A stretch of DNA of 64,000 bases, taken from positions 11,441 to 75,440 of the forward strand of contig CAZLOE010000003.1 of NCBI GenBank assembly GCA_964561115.1, read 5' to 3'. This DNA comes from CAZBSE01 sp964561115. GTDB taxonomy: Bacteria; Actinomycetota; Humimicrobiia; Humimicrobiales; Humimicrobiaceae. A program made the translations under genes and the position numbers. Positions 37,252 to 45,586 of the stretch are shown here, one piece after another (position 1 is the first letter of the stretch; every line of letters begins with the position of its first letter). A model generated the notes under the pieces. That model ran no database searches, had not been told where the DNA came from, and saw nothing but the letters and a program-made list of their open reading frames with translations.

Positions 37252-37327
37252 TGGTGAGCCGTACAGGGATCGAACCTGTGACACCCTGATTAAGAGTCAG
37301 GTGCTCTACCAGCTGAGCTAACGGCCC
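37252..37327 (-). tRNA. tRNA-Lys(CUU)
   Basis: The 76-nt cloverleaf has acceptor GGGCCGT/ACGGCTC, anticodon stem CCTGA/TCAGG with loop CTCTTAA (anticodon CTT), T-loop TTCGATC and an encoded CCA. It starts 15 nt after the end of element B. Confidence 0.97.
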
Positions 37328-37342
37328 ACCTATATATAAATC

Positions 37343-37506
37343 TGGCACGCCTGGAGGGATTCGTTCTTTCGTCTCGCTTTGCTCGCTGCAGAGACGCGAG
37401 CTCCCTCATCTTCGATTCAGTCCGCTCTTTCGAATCCTGAAAACATGCCACCGGCATGTTTCCCCTGCCTACCTTGAACGTACCTATCGTTTTATATATA
37501 TAAATA
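37343..37506 (-). repeat. tRNA-associated element B, downstream of tRNA-Arg(UCG)
   Basis: This 164-bp unit lies between tRNA-Arg(UCG) and tRNA-Lys. The distal 21 bp (37343-37363) are a perfect copy of tRNA-Arg(UCG) positions 56-76 with CCA (37507-37527). GGATTCG (37357-37363) pairs with CGAATCC (37431-37437). The core holds CGTCTC/GAGACG (37370-37375/37391-37396) and AGTCC (37419-37423), as in A and C. The hairpin is AAACATGCC/GGCATGTTT (37441-37449/37453-37461). The spacer to the tRNA is AT-rich and not conserved. Same family as A and C. Confidence 0.8.
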
Positions 37507-37583
37507 TGGCACGCCTGGAGGGATTCGAACCCCCGACGCACGGATTCGAAGTCCGACGCTCTATCCACCTGAGCTACAGGCGC
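37507..37583 (-). tRNA. tRNA-Arg(UCG)
   Basis: The 77-nt cloverleaf has acceptor GCGCCTG/CAGGCGT, anticodon loop CTTCGAA (anticodon TCG), T-loop TTCGAAT and an encoded CCA. Element B follows it and copies its 3' end. Confidence 0.97.
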
Positions 37584-37595
37584 AGGGTTTAAATA

Positions 37596-37672
37596 TGGGG
37601 TGAGAAACGGGGATCGAACCCGCGACCCCAGGATCCACAATCCTGTGCTCTACCAGCTGAGCTATTCTCACC
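37596..37672 (-). tRNA. tRNA-His(GUG)
   Basis: The 77-nt cloverleaf includes the extra 5' G (G-1) opposite C73 that identifies tRNA-His. Acceptor GTGAGAA/TTCTCAC, anticodon GTG and encoded CCA are visible. No repeat element follows it; the next tRNA begins 12 nt later. Confidence 0.97.
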
Positions 37673-37739
37673 ATTTAATACTTTAAAAAACAAATTCTTA
37701 CAGTTACATTACCCGATATTATTCCAAAACTTACAAATA

Positions 37740-37816
<77 letters not shown>

Positions 37817-37906
37817 AAAAACCCTAATATAATAATTATTATAGCAAATAAAATTTTATTATTAAAAAATGCCGGCAGTCCCTAAACCTCTCAAAACCAG
37901 ATTAAT

Positions 37907-37935
37907 ACTTTAGTTAATATCATACCATAAGTCAA
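37907..37935 (-). promoter_or_regulatory. Likely promoter of the five-tRNA cluster
   Basis: On the minus strand, a -35-like TTGACT (37930-37935) and a -10-like TAAAGT (37907-37912) are separated by exactly 17 bp, about 90 nt upstream of tRNA-Arg(UCU). The spacing is ideal; the -10 deviates from consensus at two positions. Confidence 0.45.
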
Positions 37936-38063
37936 GGACGGTTTTAGCCGTAAAAAAATCTAAAACGGTTTCAAAATGCTATATCTGGCTTCTTTTATCT
38001 CATGCTTTAAACATGATAAAATAAATCAGTTAGACAGTATTAAAAACTACGACAGGAGAACAA

Positions 38064-38351
38064 ATGGACTTTCTTATTGCCGCTTCTTCAACTATGATGA
38101 CATCGCTACTGGTACTCTTTACTACAGTAGTTTTTTGTTTCATAATGCTTGGTTTTTTAATCAGTCTGGGATTGTTTGTACTGTGGATCATTACTCTTAT
38201 AGATTGCGTAAGGAGAGATAATAAGGATTTTGTCTTCGGGGGCAAGGACGCTAAAGTACTCTGGATCCTTCTTCTGATCTTTTTCCGCCAAATCGCACCT
38301 ATCATCTACTATTTACTTATAATGTATAAAAAAGGGGGGAAACCTAAATAG
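38064..38351 (+). CDS. Small membrane protein, PLDc_N-like
   Basis: The 95-residue protein has two long hydrophobic segments (about 8-45 and 66-86), with the loop LIDCVRRDNKDFVFGGKDAK between them. The end has the form W-I-L-L-L-I-F-F-x-x-I-A-P-I-I-Y-Y, then a basic tail. This W...P-x-I/L-Y pattern is that of the phospholipase D nuclease N-terminal (PLDc_N) small membrane domain, whose role is unknown. AGGAG lies 5 nt upstream of the ATG. It is transcribed against the surrounding tRNA genes and ends 4 nt before the tRNA-Gly 3' end, so it looks like a later insertion into the tRNA array. Confidence 0.75.
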   Translation: MDFLIAASSTMMTSLLVLFTTVVFCFIMLGFLISLGLFVLWIITLIDCVRRDNKDFVFGGKDAKVLWILLLIFFRQIAPIIYYLLIMYKKGGKPK

Positions 38352-38355
38352 AAAA

Positions 38356-38432
38356 TGGAGCGGGAAACGGGATTCGAACCCGCGACCCTCAGCTTGGAAG
38401 GCTGACGCTCTAGCCAACTGAGCTATTCCCGC
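38356..38432 (-). tRNA. tRNA-Gly(UCC)
   Basis: The 77-nt cloverleaf has acceptor GCGGGAA/TTCCCGC, anticodon loop CTTCCAA (anticodon TCC), discriminator T and encoded CCA. It follows tRNA-Pro by 5 nt. Confidence 0.97.
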
Positions 38433-38437
38433 TCAAA

Positions 38438-38516
38438 TGGTCGGGGTGAGAGGATTTGAACCTCCGACCCCCTGCTCCCAAAGCAGGTGCGCTAAACCAA
38501 ACTGCGCTACACCCCG
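38438..38516 (-). tRNA. tRNA-Pro(UGG)
   Basis: The 79-nt cloverleaf has acceptor CGGGGTG/CACCCCG, anticodon loop TTTGGGA (anticodon TGG), T-loop TTCAAAT and encoded CCA. It is first of the Pro-Gly pair. Confidence 0.97.
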
Positions 38517-38559
38517 GCTGTACCGACCGATCCTTTAGCACAAAAATAATATCATAATT

Positions 38560-39156
38560 CTAAAAATTTACAATAAACTCACATACTGCCTTGATCGCCT
38601 TGCCCCTGTGGCTGATTCTGTTTTTTTCCTCCCGATCCAGTTGAGCCATCGTCCTTTTATATCCGGAAGGAATAAAGATACAGTCATAACCAAATCCGCC
38701 GGTTCCCTTTTCTTTAAAACCTATATGGCCGCTGCAAACACCTCTGGCTTCAAAAACAGGGCCTTTTCCAGGATCCCACAATACCATACTACATACAAAC
38801 CTGGCTTTTCTATCGGAAATCTTTTTTGCATTTTTCAGTTCAGCCATCAGCTTATCCCTGTTCTCTTTATCCGAAGCATACACACCCGCATATCTTGATG
38901 ATCTTACTCCCGGCCTGCCTCCTAAAAAATCAACCTCAAGTCCCGAGTCATCAGCAAGGGTAATAATACCTGTACATTCAGAAATGGCTTTTGCTTTTAG
39001 TTTTGCGTTTTCTAAAAAGCTGTTTCCCTTCTCCTCTATATCCGGAAAAGCTTTAAAGTCTTTAAAAGTCAGCCATTCTACCTTTGGCAGGCGGCAGGCA
39101 TATGATTTTATCTCTTTTATTTTCCCGGTATTTTTTGAAGCAATGACTATCTGCAA
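38560..39156 (-). CDS. rdgB: XTP/dITP diphosphatase (RdgB/HAM1)
   Basis: The 198-residue house-cleaning enzyme removes deaminated purine NTPs. Signature segments are IASKNTGKIKEI at the N-terminus, ENAKLKAKAISECTGIITLADDSGLEVDFLGGRPGVRSSRYAG (catalytic acids in DDSGLEV), GFGYDCIFIP and NRISHRGKAIKA. The start is TTG at 39156. It follows rph by 40 nt in the order murI-rph-rdgB, frequent in Gram-positive bacteria. Confidence 0.96.
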   Translation of the reverse strand: MQIVIASKNTGKIKEIKSYACRLPKVEWLTFKDFKAFPDIEEKGNSFLENAKLKAKAISECTGIITLADDSGLEVDFLGGRPGVRSSRYAGVYASDKENRDKLMAELKNAKKISDRKARFVCSMVLWDPGKGPVFEARGVCSGHIGFKEKGTGGFGYDCIFIPSGYKRTMAQLDREEKNRISHRGKAIKAVCEFIVNF

Positions 39157-39196
39157 AAGACCTGAACCTTTACTTTTAAATAATAAAAAGTGATGA

Positions 39197-39925
39197 TTAT
39201 ATGCTTTTATTTAATGTTTTCTTTTGGATATCTATAATTTCTGCGATTGCGGCAGCTGCCTTCTCCATCATCCTGTCAAAATCTTCCCTTCTGAAAGGAG
39301 TTATTTCCGCAGTAGACTGGACTTCAATCAGCTCATTTTTTGAGTTCATTACCACATTCATATCCACCTGTGCTTTTGAATCTTCTTCAAAACAGAGGTC
39401 TACCAGTATATTCCCGTCGACTATACCAATACTTACAGCAGCCAAAAAACTCTCTATAGGCATCTCACTGATTATTTTTTTATCGACCAGCGAGTGCATG
39501 CAATCAAAAAGAGCAATGAAGCTTCCGGTTATAGATGCAGTCCTGGTCCCGCCGTCAGCTTCAATAACATCGCAATCTATCCATATTGTCCTTTCGCCGA
39601 TCTTGGCAAGATCGGCAATACTCCTAAGCGATCTGCCGATAAGTCTCTGTATCTCATGAGTCCTGCCGTTGATCCTGCCCACAGTCTGGGGCCTTATAAT
39701 TCTCTGGGGAGCAGAACCAGGTATCATGTCATACTCTGCAGTGATCCAGCCCGATCCTTTTCCGGCTAAAAATTTAGGAATTTTATCCTCAACAGTAGCT
39801 GTGCATACAATCCTTGTATTCCCCATCTCAATAAACACAGAACCTTCGGTATGCGAAATATAATTTCTGGTTATTTTTATCTCTCTTATTTCATCATCTT
39901 TCCTGCCGTCAATTCTTTTACCCAT
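39197..39925 (-). CDS. rph: Ribonuclease PH
   Basis: The 242-residue phosphorolytic 3'-5' exoribonuclease trims tRNA 3' extensions. Family segments GSVFIEMGNTRIVCTATVED, GWITAEYDMIPGSAPQR, EIQRLIGRSLRSI, DCDVIEADGGTRTASITGSF and the C-terminal VQSTAEITPFRR are complete. It is of note here because trailer-processing enzymes would act on the tRNA genes whose trailers carry elements A-C. It lies between murI and rdgB. Confidence 0.97.
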   Translation of the reverse strand: MGKRIDGRKDDEIREIKITRNYISHTEGSVFIEMGNTRIVCTATVEDKIPKFLAGKGSGWITAEYDMIPGSAPQRIIRPQTVGRINGRTHEIQRLIGRSLRSIADLAKIGERTIWIDCDVIEADGGTRTASITGSFIALFDCMHSLVDKKIISEMPIESFLAAVSIGIVDGNILVDLCFEEDSKAQVDMNVVMNSKNELIEVQSTAEITPFRREDFDRMMEKAAAAIAEIIDIQKKTLNKSI

Positions 39926-39961
39926 TAGTTTCTACCTTTCCCTTTAATGTAAAAATATAAC

Positions 39962-40768
39962 TTATATATCAAGCCTGGTTCTTATGACTTCCTTTATCTC
40001 TGAACCCAAAAACATCTTCCCTACTTTAAAGAAATTACTTACTATACCGGTTTCATAAAAAATTCTATCTGGCTTATTGCCTCTCCCGGCAGAAATTCCT
40101 TTTTCGGAAAGCACTTTCTTTACATCCTTGGCAGTCTCCACTGCAGAGCTTATTACCCTGATGCCGTCACCGCTGCAGGCTAAAATCTGCTTCTCGATCA
40201 GTGGAAAATGGGTACAGCCCATTATCAATACATCAATATCGGCTTCAAATAACGACTTTAAATAGCCGCATATGGCTTTATTAAGATCCCTTCCCTCGAG
40301 AATTCCTTTTTCTACAAAATCTACCAGTAATGGAGCAGGTACCGAAAATGTCTTTATATCAGGGTCTATCCCTGCAATCTCTTTATCGTAGGCCTTGCTT
40401 TCAATCGTGCCTTTGGTAGCAATAACACCCACTCTTTTGTTTTTGGTATTATAAACAGCCGTCCTGGCACCCGGCTCTATCACACCTATGACAGGTATGT
40501 CATTATATTTTTTCTTTATGTCTTTTAGAGCTGCGGCAGCGGCGGTATTACAGGCAATAACGATAAGTTTTATATCTTTATCATAAAGGAACCTGGTTAT
40601 TTTAAAAGCAAGTCTCTTGACCTCACCCAGATCACGGGGGCCGTAGGGGAACCGCTCGGTATCCCCAAAATATATGGTACTCTCATCAGGAACAGCTTTG
40701 ATTGTTTCCCGCAGTACAGTCAGTCCGCCTACACCAGAATCAAACACTCCAATGGCTCTGTTGTCCAA
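39962..40768 (-). CDS. murI: Glutamate racemase
   Basis: The 268-residue enzyme makes D-glutamate for peptidoglycan. The two catalytic cysteines are in VIACNTAAAAAL (near 73) and MGCTHFPLIEK (near 184). The N-terminal AIGVFDSGVGGLTVLRE and the FGDTERFPYGPR segments are also standard. The start is TTG at 40768. It heads murI-rph-rdgB. Confidence 0.97.
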   Translation of the reverse strand: MDNRAIGVFDSGVGGLTVLRETIKAVPDESTIYFGDTERFPYGPRDLGEVKRLAFKITRFLYDKDIKLIVIACNTAAAAALKDIKKKYNDIPVIGVIEPGARTAVYNTKNKRVGVIATKGTIESKAYDKEIAGIDPDIKTFSVPAPLLVDFVEKGILEGRDLNKAICGYLKSLFEADIDVLIMGCTHFPLIEKQILACSGDGIRVISSAVETAKDVKKVLSEKGISAGRGNKPDRIFYETGIVSNFFKVGKMFLGSEIKEVIRTRLDI

Positions 40769-40819
40769 GTCTTTTCTTTCTATTCATTTATTAATATTTT
40801 ATAGAACTTCTTAAAATTA

Positions 40820-40851
40820 AAAAACTCTCTATTTAATGAACCAGGGTTTTT
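40820..40851 (-). terminator. Possible terminator after the desaturase-like gene
   Basis: An AT-rich stem (40820-40828 with 40843-40851, eight of nine pairs) with a 14-nt loop is followed by a T run on the minus strand, 57 nt after the stop of the oxidoreductase gene. The low GC of the stem keeps confidence modest. Confidence 0.35.
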
Positions 40852-40907
40852 AATTCACTAATTATATAATTTTAATAAAAAATAAAAAATGTTTTATGAC
40901 CAAGCGT

Positions 40908-42386
40908 TTAAATTGTGGAGATAAATTTCTTTTTCTCTTTTAGGCATAAATGCTTAATAGTTCTCCTTGCATGTGCCATACACATGGGTACACCACCACC
41001 GGGACAAACCCATTGACCAGTCATATAAAAGTTTCTTAGTTTAGGCAACTCCCTGGGCAGGAACTTTCCAAACAATTTAACTGTGGGGAGCCAACCCTGA
41101 TAGGAACCCTGCCAGTTGCCTGTATATCTCTCCCAGGTAACCGGAGTAGCTATATCCGTTACTTCGATCTGCCTCCTTATACCGGGCAGTTTCTTTTCCA
41201 GTTTTCGAAGGCATATACTTAAGACCTTAGCTTTTTCCGCATTGTATTTTCTTTTATTTTTATGAATCGATTTCCAGTAATCATAATCGGATTCTATCTG
41301 GATTTTTATAACACTTTTTCCCTTAGGAGCAAAAGCGGGATCGTGACAGAAATGAAAATAACCCATCCATTCCCATTTTCTGCCGGCAATCAGAACCGGG
41401 TCATCAAGCTTAAAATTATTGATCTCCACTTTACCTGATAAATCCCGGTCGACCCCCAGACTTATGGATATGATGGGCGGCCATAAGCTGGGTTTTTGAT
41501 ACATTTTCTTAATCTGTGGCGTCAGGTACTTTCCCTGCAGCATTCTGTATAATGTCAATCTGCCGTCACAGGCTGAAACAACTATATCTGCATAGATCTT
41601 TTTACCCTTTTCTGTCTCTATTCCCACTATCGTATTATTTCTTATGAGTATCCTTTTAACTCTTTGATTATAATTGATCCTTCCTCCCAGAGATTTATAA
41701 CGTTTTTCAACTGCACGGGCAAAATGAAGTGAACCGCCCCAGGGGTAGCCACCCTCATGATTATGAAAATATGCCAGTGGCATAACCACCATCAATGCCG
41801 GCATGTTTTTAACCGGAAACATCTGAAAAAGCATTTCCCTTAAATCTTTATTTTTAAACATTCCGAGAAAATCTTCTATCCTGGTATTTTTAAGTTTTAT
41901 AAACGACGGCATGAACGGCAGCATTTTCAGAATATCACGCAGGCCAAAATTACCAAAATCCGCATCCATCGGCGGCTTGAACCCTGTATAAAAACGAACT
42001 ATACAGATCAATTTTCTAATTGATCTTTCTTCATCAGGAAATAATCTTAGAAGTTCACTTTCAAATTTATCCAGGTCGGTATAGACAGTAAGGCTTTTAC
42101 CGCCAATATCAATTTTTCGAAACCGTTCCGTATAATAAAATTTTATGTTATCTGCAATACCCAGCTCTTTAAAAAGGCCGTAAATGGAGCTGCTCTTATT
42201 CGATCCCAGTACCCAGTGCAGGCAGTGGTCAAAAAGGTACTCTCCGCGTCTCCACGAGGTACAGACACCGCCGGGAATATTATTCATCTCGTAAATTTCT
42301 GAATTATAACCATTCATCTGCGCATAACATCCCGCTGAAAGACCTGATATTCCAGCTCCGATAATACACATTTTTTTCATAGTCAA
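40908..42386 (-). CDS. Phytoene desaturase / carotenoid isomerase-like FAD oxidoreductase
   Basis: The 492-residue flavoprotein has the FAD Rossmann motif GAGISGLSAG near the N-terminus, then EMNNIPGGVCTSW and FDHCLHWVLG. The C-terminal FAD segment is RNFYMTGQWVCPGGGVPMCMAHARR. This is the COG1233 layout (phytoene desaturase, CrtISO, related retinol saturases). No other carotenoid genes are nearby (no crtB, crtE or crtY), so a carotenoid role is unproven; lipid or quinone substrates are possible. AAAGG precedes the ATG. It is flanked by a possible terminator and appears to be a single-gene unit. Confidence 0.82.
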   Translation of the reverse strand: MTMKKMCIIGAGISGLSAGCYAQMNGYNSEIYEMNNIPGGVCTSWRRGEYLFDHCLHWVLGSNKSSSIYGLFKELGIADNIKFYYTERFRKIDIGGKSLTVYTDLDKFESELLRLFPDEERSIRKLICIVRFYTGFKPPMDADFGNFGLRDILKMLPFMPSFIKLKNTRIEDFLGMFKNKDLREMLFQMFPVKNMPALMVVMPLAYFHNHEGGYPWGGSLHFARAVEKRYKSLGGRINYNQRVKRILIRNNTIVGIETEKGKKIYADIVVSACDGRLTLYRMLQGKYLTPQIKKMYQKPSLWPPIISISLGVDRDLSGKVEINNFKLDDPVLIAGRKWEWMGYFHFCHDPAFAPKGKSVIKIQIESDYDYWKSIHKNKRKYNAEKAKVLSICLRKLEKKLPGIRRQIEVTDIATPVTWERYTGNWQGSYQGWLPTVKLFGKFLPRELPKLRNFYMTGQWVCPGGGVPMCMAHARRTIKHLCLKEKKKFISTI

Positions 42387-42483
42387 ATTTCCTTTATCAT
42401 AATCTAAATATTAATATGCAATCTCCGGCCACTTGTATATAGATCTTAACCAAGCCAATAAAATATATCACAAATTCATCCTT

Positions 42484-43266
42484 TTATCTTAACTCTTCTT
42501 TAAGTACCTGATAGAACCTTCCTCTTGCATAATGCTCAACCCAGGGGTGGTGTCCGCACTTTTTGAGCAAAATAAAACGAAAATCCTTAAGGACTCCGGA
42601 GAGAGGTTCCCTTACTCCTTCAGCAGGATGGGGATCATAATCACCGTGTAGAGCAACAACCGGGCATTTTATTTGTGCACCCAGTTTTAAAAGCTTGCCG
42701 CTGTCTCTAAGTCTCTCTGCATCCTTCCATACATACTCAAAAACATTAAACTGGCACTCCAGTATCTCACTCTTGCAGGATACAGGGCTATAAGAGTCAG
42801 CCTTTGATATCAACTCTCCAAACCTGCACATAATAGTATCTTTATCTGCCGTATCTGGATCACTCAATTTTCTCATAAGGTCCAGGGCTTCCGATCTCTC
42901 TTTATCGCTGAAACGGCTTAATCTTGTCTCAGTTATTTGCGCAGCATATTTTTTATCAAATACTGCGCTTCCTACTATTATGAGTTTTTTTATCAGTGAA
43001 GGATATCTTGCGGTAAGAATAAAGCCGAGCATCGCACCCCACGACCAGCCGATCAGCACCATAGGTAAATCCCCATTTTCCTCAAGGATCCTTTGTAATT
43101 CCTGTACCTGACCTTCAAGTGATGCTGCTGTCTGAAGCGGTTCCAGAATGCCACGATCAGTGGACAGCTCCCTTGCTACCGGAGCCATTTCCCCCGGTGC
43201 ACCAGGCCCGCCATGCAATACAGCAATACTAAAAGGCGGCCCCCCATATTTTCTTGGATTTTCCAT
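42484..43266 (-). CDS. Alpha/beta hydrolase
   Basis: The 260-residue alpha/beta-hydrolase has an oxyanion motif HGGPG near the N-terminus, nucleophile Ser in GWSWGAM, acidic residue in HGDYDPH and catalytic His in KCGHHPW. The triad is therefore complete. HGGPG is common in proline-iminopeptidase-like members, but the substrate is unknown. The ATG has no clear Shine-Dalgarno and lies only 17 nt after the CCA end of element C, so the gene may be expressed by read-through from ssrA. Confidence 0.85.
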   Translation of the reverse strand: MENPRKYGGPPFSIAVLHGGPGAPGEMAPVARELSTDRGILEPLQTAASLEGQVQELQRILEENGDLPMVLIGWSWGAMLGFILTARYPSLIKKLIIVGSAVFDKKYAAQITETRLSRFSDKERSEALDLMRKLSDPDTADKDTIMCRFGELISKADSYSPVSCKSEILECQFNVFEYVWKDAERLRDSGKLLKLGAQIKCPVVALHGDYDPHPAEGVREPLSGVLKDFRFILLKKCGHHPWVEHYARGRFYQVLKEELR

Positions 43267-43283
43267 ACTTTAAATTAGAAAAT

Positions 43284-43445
43284 TGGTGGAGGCGGCGGGA
43301 ATCGTTCTTTCGTCTCCCTCCGGTCGCTGCAGAGACGCAGACTCCCTCGCTAAAGCTCAGTCCGTCTTTTCGATTCCTGGAAAACATGGATCCACCATGT
43401 TTTCCTTACATAGTATCAGGTTACCTGATAACCAGTATAGATATC
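43284..43445 (-). repeat. tRNA-associated element C, downstream of tmRNA
   Basis: This 162-bp unit lies between ssrA and the hydrolase gene. The distal 21 bp (43284-43304) are a perfect copy of the tmRNA 3' end (43446-43466). GGAATCG (43298-43304) pairs with CGATTCC (43371-43377). Core: CGTCTC/GAGACG (43311-43316/43332-43337) and GACT/AGTC (43340-43343/43359-43362). The hairpin GGAAAACATGG/CCATGTTTTCC (43379-43389/43395-43405) is the longest of the three. The spacer before ssrA contains the palindrome TATCAGGT-T-ACCTGATA. The unit is GC-rich relative to surroundings. Family unknown. Confidence 0.8.
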
Positions 43446-43793
43446 TGGTGGAGGCGGCGGGAATCGAACCCGCGTCCGAAGATATTGACACCTAGATATC
43501 TACAAGCTTATTCCACATTTTAATCTTACTTTTTCACTCGCATGGACGCGATTAAAAAAGCCAGCCCGCATAAAATTTCCCCCGGTACTGCTGCAGGCAT
43601 ATCATACCGGAGTATCCTGCTAACCGGCGCCTGTCGAAAAGCACAGGAGACCTTTCGCAGACGTAGCAGCTTAAATTAAGCTGCTAATGCTAATTTATTA
43701 TTAGCGTTTATTTATAGTTCAGTTATTTACGAGTTCTGATACTCGACTTGCAATCCAAGCTCAACCTATCCCCGTCGAATCCAAGTCGCCCCC
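43446..43793 (-). ncRNA. ssrA: Transfer-messenger RNA (tmRNA)
   Basis: The 348-nt one-piece tmRNA rescues stalled ribosomes. The 5' end GGGGGCGACTTGGATTCGACG and the 3' end with T-arm GGGTTCGATTCCC and encoded CCA form the tRNA-like domain (acceptor GGGGGCG/CGCCTCC with one G-U pair). The tag reading frame and a palindromic helix over its stop codon lie in the middle, with pseudoknot-like GC segments after it. It lies 44 nt downstream of smpB, its protein partner, and ends next to element C. Confidence 0.97.
43676..43705 (-). other. tmRNA tag-peptide reading frame
   Basis: Codons GCT AAT AAT AAA TTA GCA TTA GCA GCT TAA give the degradation tag ANNKLALAA, with the hydrophobic LALAA end that ClpXP recognises. 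The TAA is inside the inverted repeat AGCAGCTTAA/TTAAGCTGCT. Confidence 0.93.
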
Positions 43794-43837
43794 TTATTGC
43801 AGATAAGACCTCAGATTTAACGCCAGGATATTTTATA

Positions 43838-44329
43838 TCAAAACCGGTTATTTTTCAAAGCCCTTTTTATTTCAATCTCATGTTCCCTGTCCTGTATATC
43901 TCTGCGCTTGTCTCTCCCTGCTTTGCCTTTTGCCAGCGCCATTTCGATCTTGACCCTGTTCTTTACCATATACACACTCAAGGGCACGAGGGTAACACTT
44001 TTATCAATTAATTTTTGTGTTATTTTTTTTATCTCCCTTTTATGCATAAGAAGCTTCCTGGTCCTGGTGGGATTTATATCTTCAGTCCTGCTCTTTCCGT
44101 AAGGAGATATATGCATATTAAAAAGAAACAGCTGACCGTCTTTTATCCGACCGTAACTGTCCCTCAAGTTCAACCTATGGCTGCGGATGGATTTTACCTC
44201 ACATCCTTCCAGCACAATACCGGCTTCATAAGTGTCTAAAATAAAAAAATTCCTTAAGGCTCTCTTATTCTGGGCGATTATTATCTTACTTTCTCCGGAA
44301 TTACCCTTGTTTTTTGATCTATTCATCAA
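43838..44329 (-). CDS. smpB: SsrA-binding protein SmpB
   Basis: The 163-residue protein binds the tRNA-like domain of tmRNA and delivers it to the ribosome. Family segments IAQNKRALRNFFILDTYEAG, LEGCEVKSIRSHRLNLRDSY, LFLFNMHISPY, RKLLMHKREI and the lysine-rich C-terminal tail with KGKAGRDKRRDI are complete. It overlaps the ctpA stop by 4 nt, and ssrA follows 44 nt downstream. Confidence 0.97.
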   Translation of the reverse strand: MMNRSKNKGNSGESKIIIAQNKRALRNFFILDTYEAGIVLEGCEVKSIRSHRLNLRDSYGRIKDGQLFLFNMHISPYGKSRTEDINPTRTRKLLMHKREIKKITQKLIDKSVTLVPLSVYMVKNRVKIEMALAKGKAGRDKRRDIQDREHEIEIKRALKNNRF

Positions 44330-45549
44330 CTTTCACTTAAAAGTGTTTTCATTTCCTCTATAGCCCTGCTTAACTGTAAATCTTCCTCAGAATCCGGTTC
44401 CAATTCAACTAATATATCAGGCTCTATTCCTGTCCCCTGTATGGATGTTCCTGACGGCAGGAAAAATCTTGCTGTGGTAAACTTTATTCCTGAACCATCT
44501 GAAAGTTCATAGAGCAGCTGGACCACCCCTTTCCCATGACTTCGTTCTCCGATAAGCAAAGCTCTATCATTGTCTTTTAATGCACCTGCAACAAGCTCTG
44601 AAGCACTTGCTGAAAATTCATTGATCAATACTACTAAAGGTATATCACTGTATTTGCCCCTACCGGCAGTATATTCATCAGTTACATCTTTATCTTCAGA
44701 TCTTCCCTTTACAGTGACAATTGTGCCTTCGTCAAGGAAAAGATCAGACACTTCTATGGCATCAGTGAGTACTCCGCCTAAGTTATTGCGAAGGTCAAAA
44801 ATTATCCCCTCAGCACCACCGTCGATCAATTTTTGAATCTCGCTATCGAGCTGCTGTGAACCTTCATCCTGAAAGGTATAATACCATATATAGCCTATAT
44901 CACCTTCCAACTGTCCCGAGGTAAGATTTGGGACATAAAACCTTGCCCTGGTAATAGTCAATTCAACAGTATTATCATCCTCGGGTATATAAATCTCCAG
45001 ATCTACTTTAGTCCCTTCTTCACCTTTTATCATGGCCACTACTTTTTCCAGGGCCATATCTTTTATCTTTACGCCATTGACTTCAGTTATTATATCCCCT
45101 TCCTTAATCCCTGCCCTATAAGCAGGTGTACCTTCCAGGGGCATCACTACCACCACCTGACCTTCATCATCAAGAGTGACCACAACCCCTATTCCGCTCA
45201 TAGTCCCGCTAAAGGACTCCATGATTATTTCATATTCCTCAGCCGTAAAATATTCCGTATATTCATCATCAAGTTCCGAAAGTATACTTTCTATGGCTGC
45301 CTTAAGCAGTTCCTCTTTGCTTTTCTCCTCAAGAGCGTTGTCAGTAACAAGATCTATAGTCTCTTCGAGAGGTTCTGTGCTGAATTCGCTTTCTGCATCC
45401 TCAGGGTTATATTTGACAGTACTATCTCCGAATATATTAGATATATACCTTTTAAAAGGCTCAAAACTGATACCCAGCCATAATCCGGTAGAAAACGTAA
45501 AAACTACCACGATTATGCTGACCAGCACTGCAGTAATTATTTTTTTCAT
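44326..45549 (-). CDS. ctpA: S41 family C-terminal processing peptidase
   Basis: The 407-residue secreted or membrane-anchored serine protease has a signal-anchor helix at about 5-27. An N-terminal helical part has the DEYTEYFTAEEYE-type substrate-gate region, and a PDZ domain (about 115-195) contains AYRAGIKEGDIITEVNG. The S41 catalytic domain has Ser in FSASASELVAGAL and the general-base Lys in GERSHGKGVVQ. It cleaves C-terminal ends of extracytoplasmic proteins. Clustered with an M23 peptidase and ftsEX, it may act in cell-wall hydrolase control. The gene lies 37 nt after the M23 gene. Confidence 0.93.
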   Translation of the reverse strand: MKKIITAVLVSIIVVVFTFSTGLWLGISFEPFKRYISNIFGDSTVKYNPEDAESEFSTEPLEETIDLVTDNALEEKSKEELLKAAIESILSELDDEYTEYFTAEEYEIIMESFSGTMSGIGVVVTLDDEGQVVVVMPLEGTPAYRAGIKEGDIITEVNGVKIKDMALEKVVAMIKGEEGTKVDLEIYIPEDDNTVELTITRARFYVPNLTSGQLEGDIGYIWYYTFQDEGSQQLDSEIQKLIDGGAEGIIFDLRNNLGGVLTDAIEVSDLFLDEGTIVTVKGRSEDKDVTDEYTAGRGKYSDIPLVVLINEFSASASELVAGALKDNDRALLIGERSHGKGVVQLLYELSDGSGIKFTTARFFLPSGTSIQGTGIEPDILVELEPDSEEDLQLSRAIEEMKTLLSES

Positions 45550-45586
45550 AAAATTACTAACCTATATCTTTATTAAAATTATATAT

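Noticed and set aside
36994..37640. Several open frames of 60-116 codons across the tRNA cluster and elements A and B, on both strands
   Set aside because: They read through tRNA genes in sense or antisense and through the repeat cores; none has a ribosome binding site or recognisable protein. The similar peptides they would give simply reflect the repeated DNA.
43254..43523. Plus-strand frames across element C and the tmRNA 3' end
   Set aside because: Antisense of the tmRNA tRNA-like domain and the repeat; a well-known type of spurious protein call.
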